Assembly (NCBI RefSeq): GCF_037126175.1
Contig: NZ_CP146986.1
Coordinates: forward strand, 5,642,501 to 5,706,500
From: Pseudomonas sp. RSB 5.4
GTDB taxonomy: Bacteria > Pseudomonadota > Gammaproteobacteria > Pseudomonadales > Pseudomonadaceae
Length of the DNA: 64,000 nt
Direction: 5' to 3'
Below, in pieces: positions 62,039-64,000 of this stretch; within the stretch, counting starts at the first letter, position 1; each line of letters opens with the position of its first letter. The notes below the pieces were generated by a model, which was given only the letters and a program-made list of their open reading frames with translations, was not told the origin of the DNA and did no database searches. A program made the position numbers and the translations under genes.

Positions 62039-63520
62039 TCAGAAGCGCCAGATCACGTCGATGAACGCGCGGTGCATGTACGAATCGACCTGGCTGCCAT
62101 AGGCATCACCGGGCTTGAACACGCCGCCACGGAAACGCACCAGCGCCGAAGGCTCGTCGATCGACTGGCTCAACGCCGCCGGCAACAGGCCCTGCTTGAA
62201 GTATTTGGTCACCACCAGGTCCATTTCCTGACCCAGGTCCTTGTTGCCATCCTGCAGCGGCAGCGAGGTACTGGAGAGGATCGCGCCGGTGACGTCGTCG
62301 GTGTTGTTTTCCACGGCGTTGATGCCGTTGCTGCCCACCGGCTTGTTGCCGTCCACGCGCCAGAACTTGTGGTAGATCAGGCTGGCGTCGTACTGGTCGT
62401 TGAGCATCCACGAACCGAACAGGGTCGCGGTCTGCATGTTGTTCATTTCGCCACGGAACGCTTCGCCGAAACGGTGCACCCGCGAGCGGGTACCGGTGTA
62501 GTTGGAGCGGTTGCTTTCCAGACCGTTCTGTTGGTAATCGGCGCTGGCGCGGGCGTAGGCCGCACCGACCTGCCACTGCGGATCGAGGCGCAGACGCACG
62601 CCAAGGTCGGTGGCCCAGCCGTTGATGTCATCACTGCGCTTGGCTTGCGCCGGACGGCTGCCATCGGCGTTCAGCGGGTTGACCGAATCGAGGTCGCCGC
62701 TCATGCCGGTGATGCTGCCCCAGTAGTTGACGGTGTTGGTGTTGCGCCAGTTGTAGGCGTCGCTGTCGGCGGTCAGGCCGAGCCAGCTGATGTCGCCGTT
62801 CTGGGTTTTGTCGAGGGTGTCGCGGGGTACGCCCGGTTCGGCGTAATCGAGCTTGCCGTCATCGTGGGTGTGGTGGCCGCGAATGCCGACCCAGTTGCCC
62901 GGGGTCCACTGGTAGGCGGCATCGGCGTAGGCGTGCAGGCGATCCTTGTCTTTTGGCGCCAGCTCTTTGAGGTCGGTGCGGTATTCGCTGAAGCGTTCGG
63001 CGACACCGACGTTGGCGCGCAACAGGGTGGTGTCGAAGGTCCAGTTCACCGCTTCGATGTTGGTGTCACGCCATTGGCCGTCGTCATTGCGCAGGCGCTG
63101 GCGACCGAGCTTGAGCATCTCGCCGGGGTACGGCGTCAGTCCGCTGTAGCCGACCCAGAATTCGCGCATCGCCAGGTAGTTCTTCTTGGTCTTGCGATCA
63201 CTGTTGTCGGTGGTTTCGGCACCGTCGGCTTGCTGCAGGGTGTCGGTTTCGATGATGTCGGTCGAGGTCACGGCCTGACCCATGGCGTAGGCGCTCCACG
63301 CGCCGCTTTCGCCGTAGATCCATGGACGCAGGTCCAGGCCCACACCGTTGACGTCGCCACCGGGTGCGGTGCCGAGGTCGCGGTCGTCTTCGGACTGACC
63401 GGTGATTTTCACTTCCAGGCCGAAGTTCTTGGTTTCAGTGATCGCCGCCAGTGTCGGGCAAGACCAGATCAGCGCGAACGTGAGGCCAATGCCGGCCTTC
63501 ACAAAGGGATTCAACTTCAT
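62039..63520 (-). CDS. algE: Alginate export porin AlgE
   Basis: 493 residues with a signal peptide (about 1-24, [11 protein letters not shown]). The mature protein has the alternating pattern of an 18-strand outer-membrane beta barrel and ends with Phe (VIWRF). Conserved parts: [40 protein letters not shown] and [20 protein letters not shown]. It is the pore for alginate through the outer membrane, in complex with the TPR lipoprotein AlgK. It overlaps algK by 4 bases. Confidence 0.96.
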   Translation of the reverse strand: MKLNPFVKAGIGLTFALIWSCPTLAAITETKNFGLEVKITGQSEDDRDLGTAPGGDVNGVGLDLRPWIYGESGAWSAYAMGQAVTSTDIIETDTLQQADGAETTDNSDRKTKKNYLAMREFWVGYSGLTPYPGEMLKLGRQRLRNDDGQWRDTNIEAVNWTFDTTLLRANVGVAERFSEYRTDLKELAPKDKDRLHAYADAAYQWTPGNWVGIRGHHTHDDGKLDYAEPGVPRDTLDKTQNGDISWLGLTADSDAYNWRNTNTVNYWGSITGMSGDLDSVNPLNADGSRPAQAKRSDDINGWATDLGVRLRLDPQWQVGAAYARASADYQQNGLESNRSNYTGTRSRVHRFGEAFRGEMNNMQTATLFGSWMLNDQYDASLIYHKFWRVDGNKPVGSNGINAVENNTDDVTGAILSSTSLPLQDGNKDLGQEMDLVVTKYFKQGLLPAALSQSIDEPSALVRFRGGVFKPGDAYGSQVDSYMHRAFIDVIWRF

Positions 63521-64000
63521 AGGGCTTCCTCGCCGTCTTCTTCTTGCAGGGCGTGCAGTTGCAGCGTGTTCTGGTTCAGGGCACCACGGCTGGCCTGTTC
63601 CTGTTGCAGCAGGCGCTGGGCTTCGGCCAGACGCTCGGGCGGCAATTGCGCTGCGAGGGTGGTCGCCAGTTCATCGGCTTGCGGGGTGTTCTGCGCCTTG
63701 GCCAATTGGCTGAAGACATAGGCGTTGAGCGGGTCGGGTTTGGTGCCTTTGCCTTGGGAAAACAGTTGGGCGATGGCGAAATCGGCGCTGTTCTGGCCGT
63801 TGCGCGCCGCGGTCAGCAGGTGGTCGAGAGCCTTCTGCGGATAGACCTTGCCCAGGTAACCACGGCGATAGATCTGGCCGAGGTAGTAGTCGGCGGCGAC
63901 TTCGCGGCCGACGGCTTTCTGGAAGTGTTCTTCGGCGACTTTCGCGTCGGCCGGCACCAGTTTGCCTTCATAGTAGAGCTTGCCAAGCAACAGTTCGGCG
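63517..64000 (-). CDS. algK: Alginate export TPR lipoprotein AlgK, C-terminal part
   Basis: Only the last 160 or so codons are in the window; the gene runs off the right edge. Sel1/TPR-like repeats are visible ([60 protein letters not shown]), followed by a C-terminal helical tail. AlgK is an outer-membrane lipoprotein scaffold that localises AlgE. The lipobox end lies outside. Its stop overlaps the algE start by 4 bases. Confidence 0.95.
   Translation of the reverse strand, partial: AELLLGKLYYEGKLVPADAKVAEEHFQKAVGREVAADYYLGQIYRRGYLGKVYPQKALDHLLTAARNGQNSADFAIAQLFSQGKGTKPDPLNAYVFSQLAKAQNTPQADELATTLAAQLPPERLAEAQRLLQQEQASRGALNQNTLQLHALQEEDGEEAL

Noticed and set aside
60306..63721. Long plus-strand open frames opposite algX, algG and algE
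   Set aside because: Antisense shadows of clear alginate genes, with no ribosome sites and repetitive Val/Asp/Arg/His composition.
1..64000. CRISPR array suspected from many repeated palindromes
   Set aside because: The repeats are spread kilobases apart at gene borders and come as inverted pairs, which is the REPIN pattern; there is no regular spacer array and no cas gene.
1..64000. tRNA or rRNA genes
   Set aside because: No cloverleaf with a GTTCGAATC-type arm or rRNA signature was seen in the intergenic regions.

Overview
The window looks like a chromosomal segment of a fluorescent Pseudomonas of the P. fluorescens complex. The evidence is the high-GC codon use, three families of Pseudomonas-type REP/REPIN palindromes, a complete run of alginate genes, and a hmgR/hmgA-fahA-maiA block. 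All calls come from reading the sequence and from remembered family features. No database search was run.

Left part (1-8.8 kb): a partial folM gene is followed by an ABM-domain membrane protein, a MerR regulator, a PilZ-like protein, a short LOV blue-light receptor and a flavodoxin. Next come a LysR regulator with divergent lrgA/lrgB, and then a class II aldolase, an alpha/beta hydrolase and a hydroxyacyl-CoA-type SDR. The order resembles the folM-flavodoxin-ywbI-lrgBA-aldolase-hydrolase-SDR block I remember from P. aeruginosa. An AT-rich stretch (8.8-9.75 kb) with a decayed small gene precedes an orphan 801-residue protein that resembles the dermonecrotic-toxin family.

Catabolic part (12-26.4 kb): HmgR and the homogentisate operon (hmgA, fahA, maiA) are followed by an aromatic-acid MFS transporter, a SirB1-family protein and a leucine dehydrogenase homologue that lacks the usual catalytic lysine. 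After these come yebG with a LexA box, psiE, a DUF3509 gene, sdaC-sdaA (serine uptake and deamination) with a divergent LysR, and an HPF/RaiA-like protein.

Iron part (26.5-37 kb): two TonB/FecR/ECF-sigma signalling systems lie head to head. fecIRA is on the minus strand. On the plus strand lies DUF3649-PepSY-DUF3325-sigma-FecR-receptor. They share an intergenic region with a Fur-like site.

Transport and accessory part (37-52.4 kb): an AraC regulator, an EamA exporter, a DUF2165 protein, a 2-ketogluconate/hydroxyacid reductase, a GC-rich repeated-looking element, and a LysR with an aaeXAB-like efflux operon that includes a NodT outer-membrane lipoprotein. Then come an MFS exporter with an NTF2-like partner and a divergent LysR, and an SDR.

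Right part (52.4-64 kb): the distal alginate operon on the minus strand, in transcriptional order algK (cut by the window edge), algE, algG, algX, algL, algI, algJ, algF, algA. It ends in a terminator. Two repeat elements sit inside the operon, one between algL and algI and one between algF and algA. I found no tRNA, rRNA, CRISPR array, transposase or prophage. The most unusual observations are the valine at the leucine dehydrogenase active-site lysine, the orphan toxin-like gene, the inverted-repeat element inside the alginate operon, and a transporter whose C-terminus is encoded by a REPIN.
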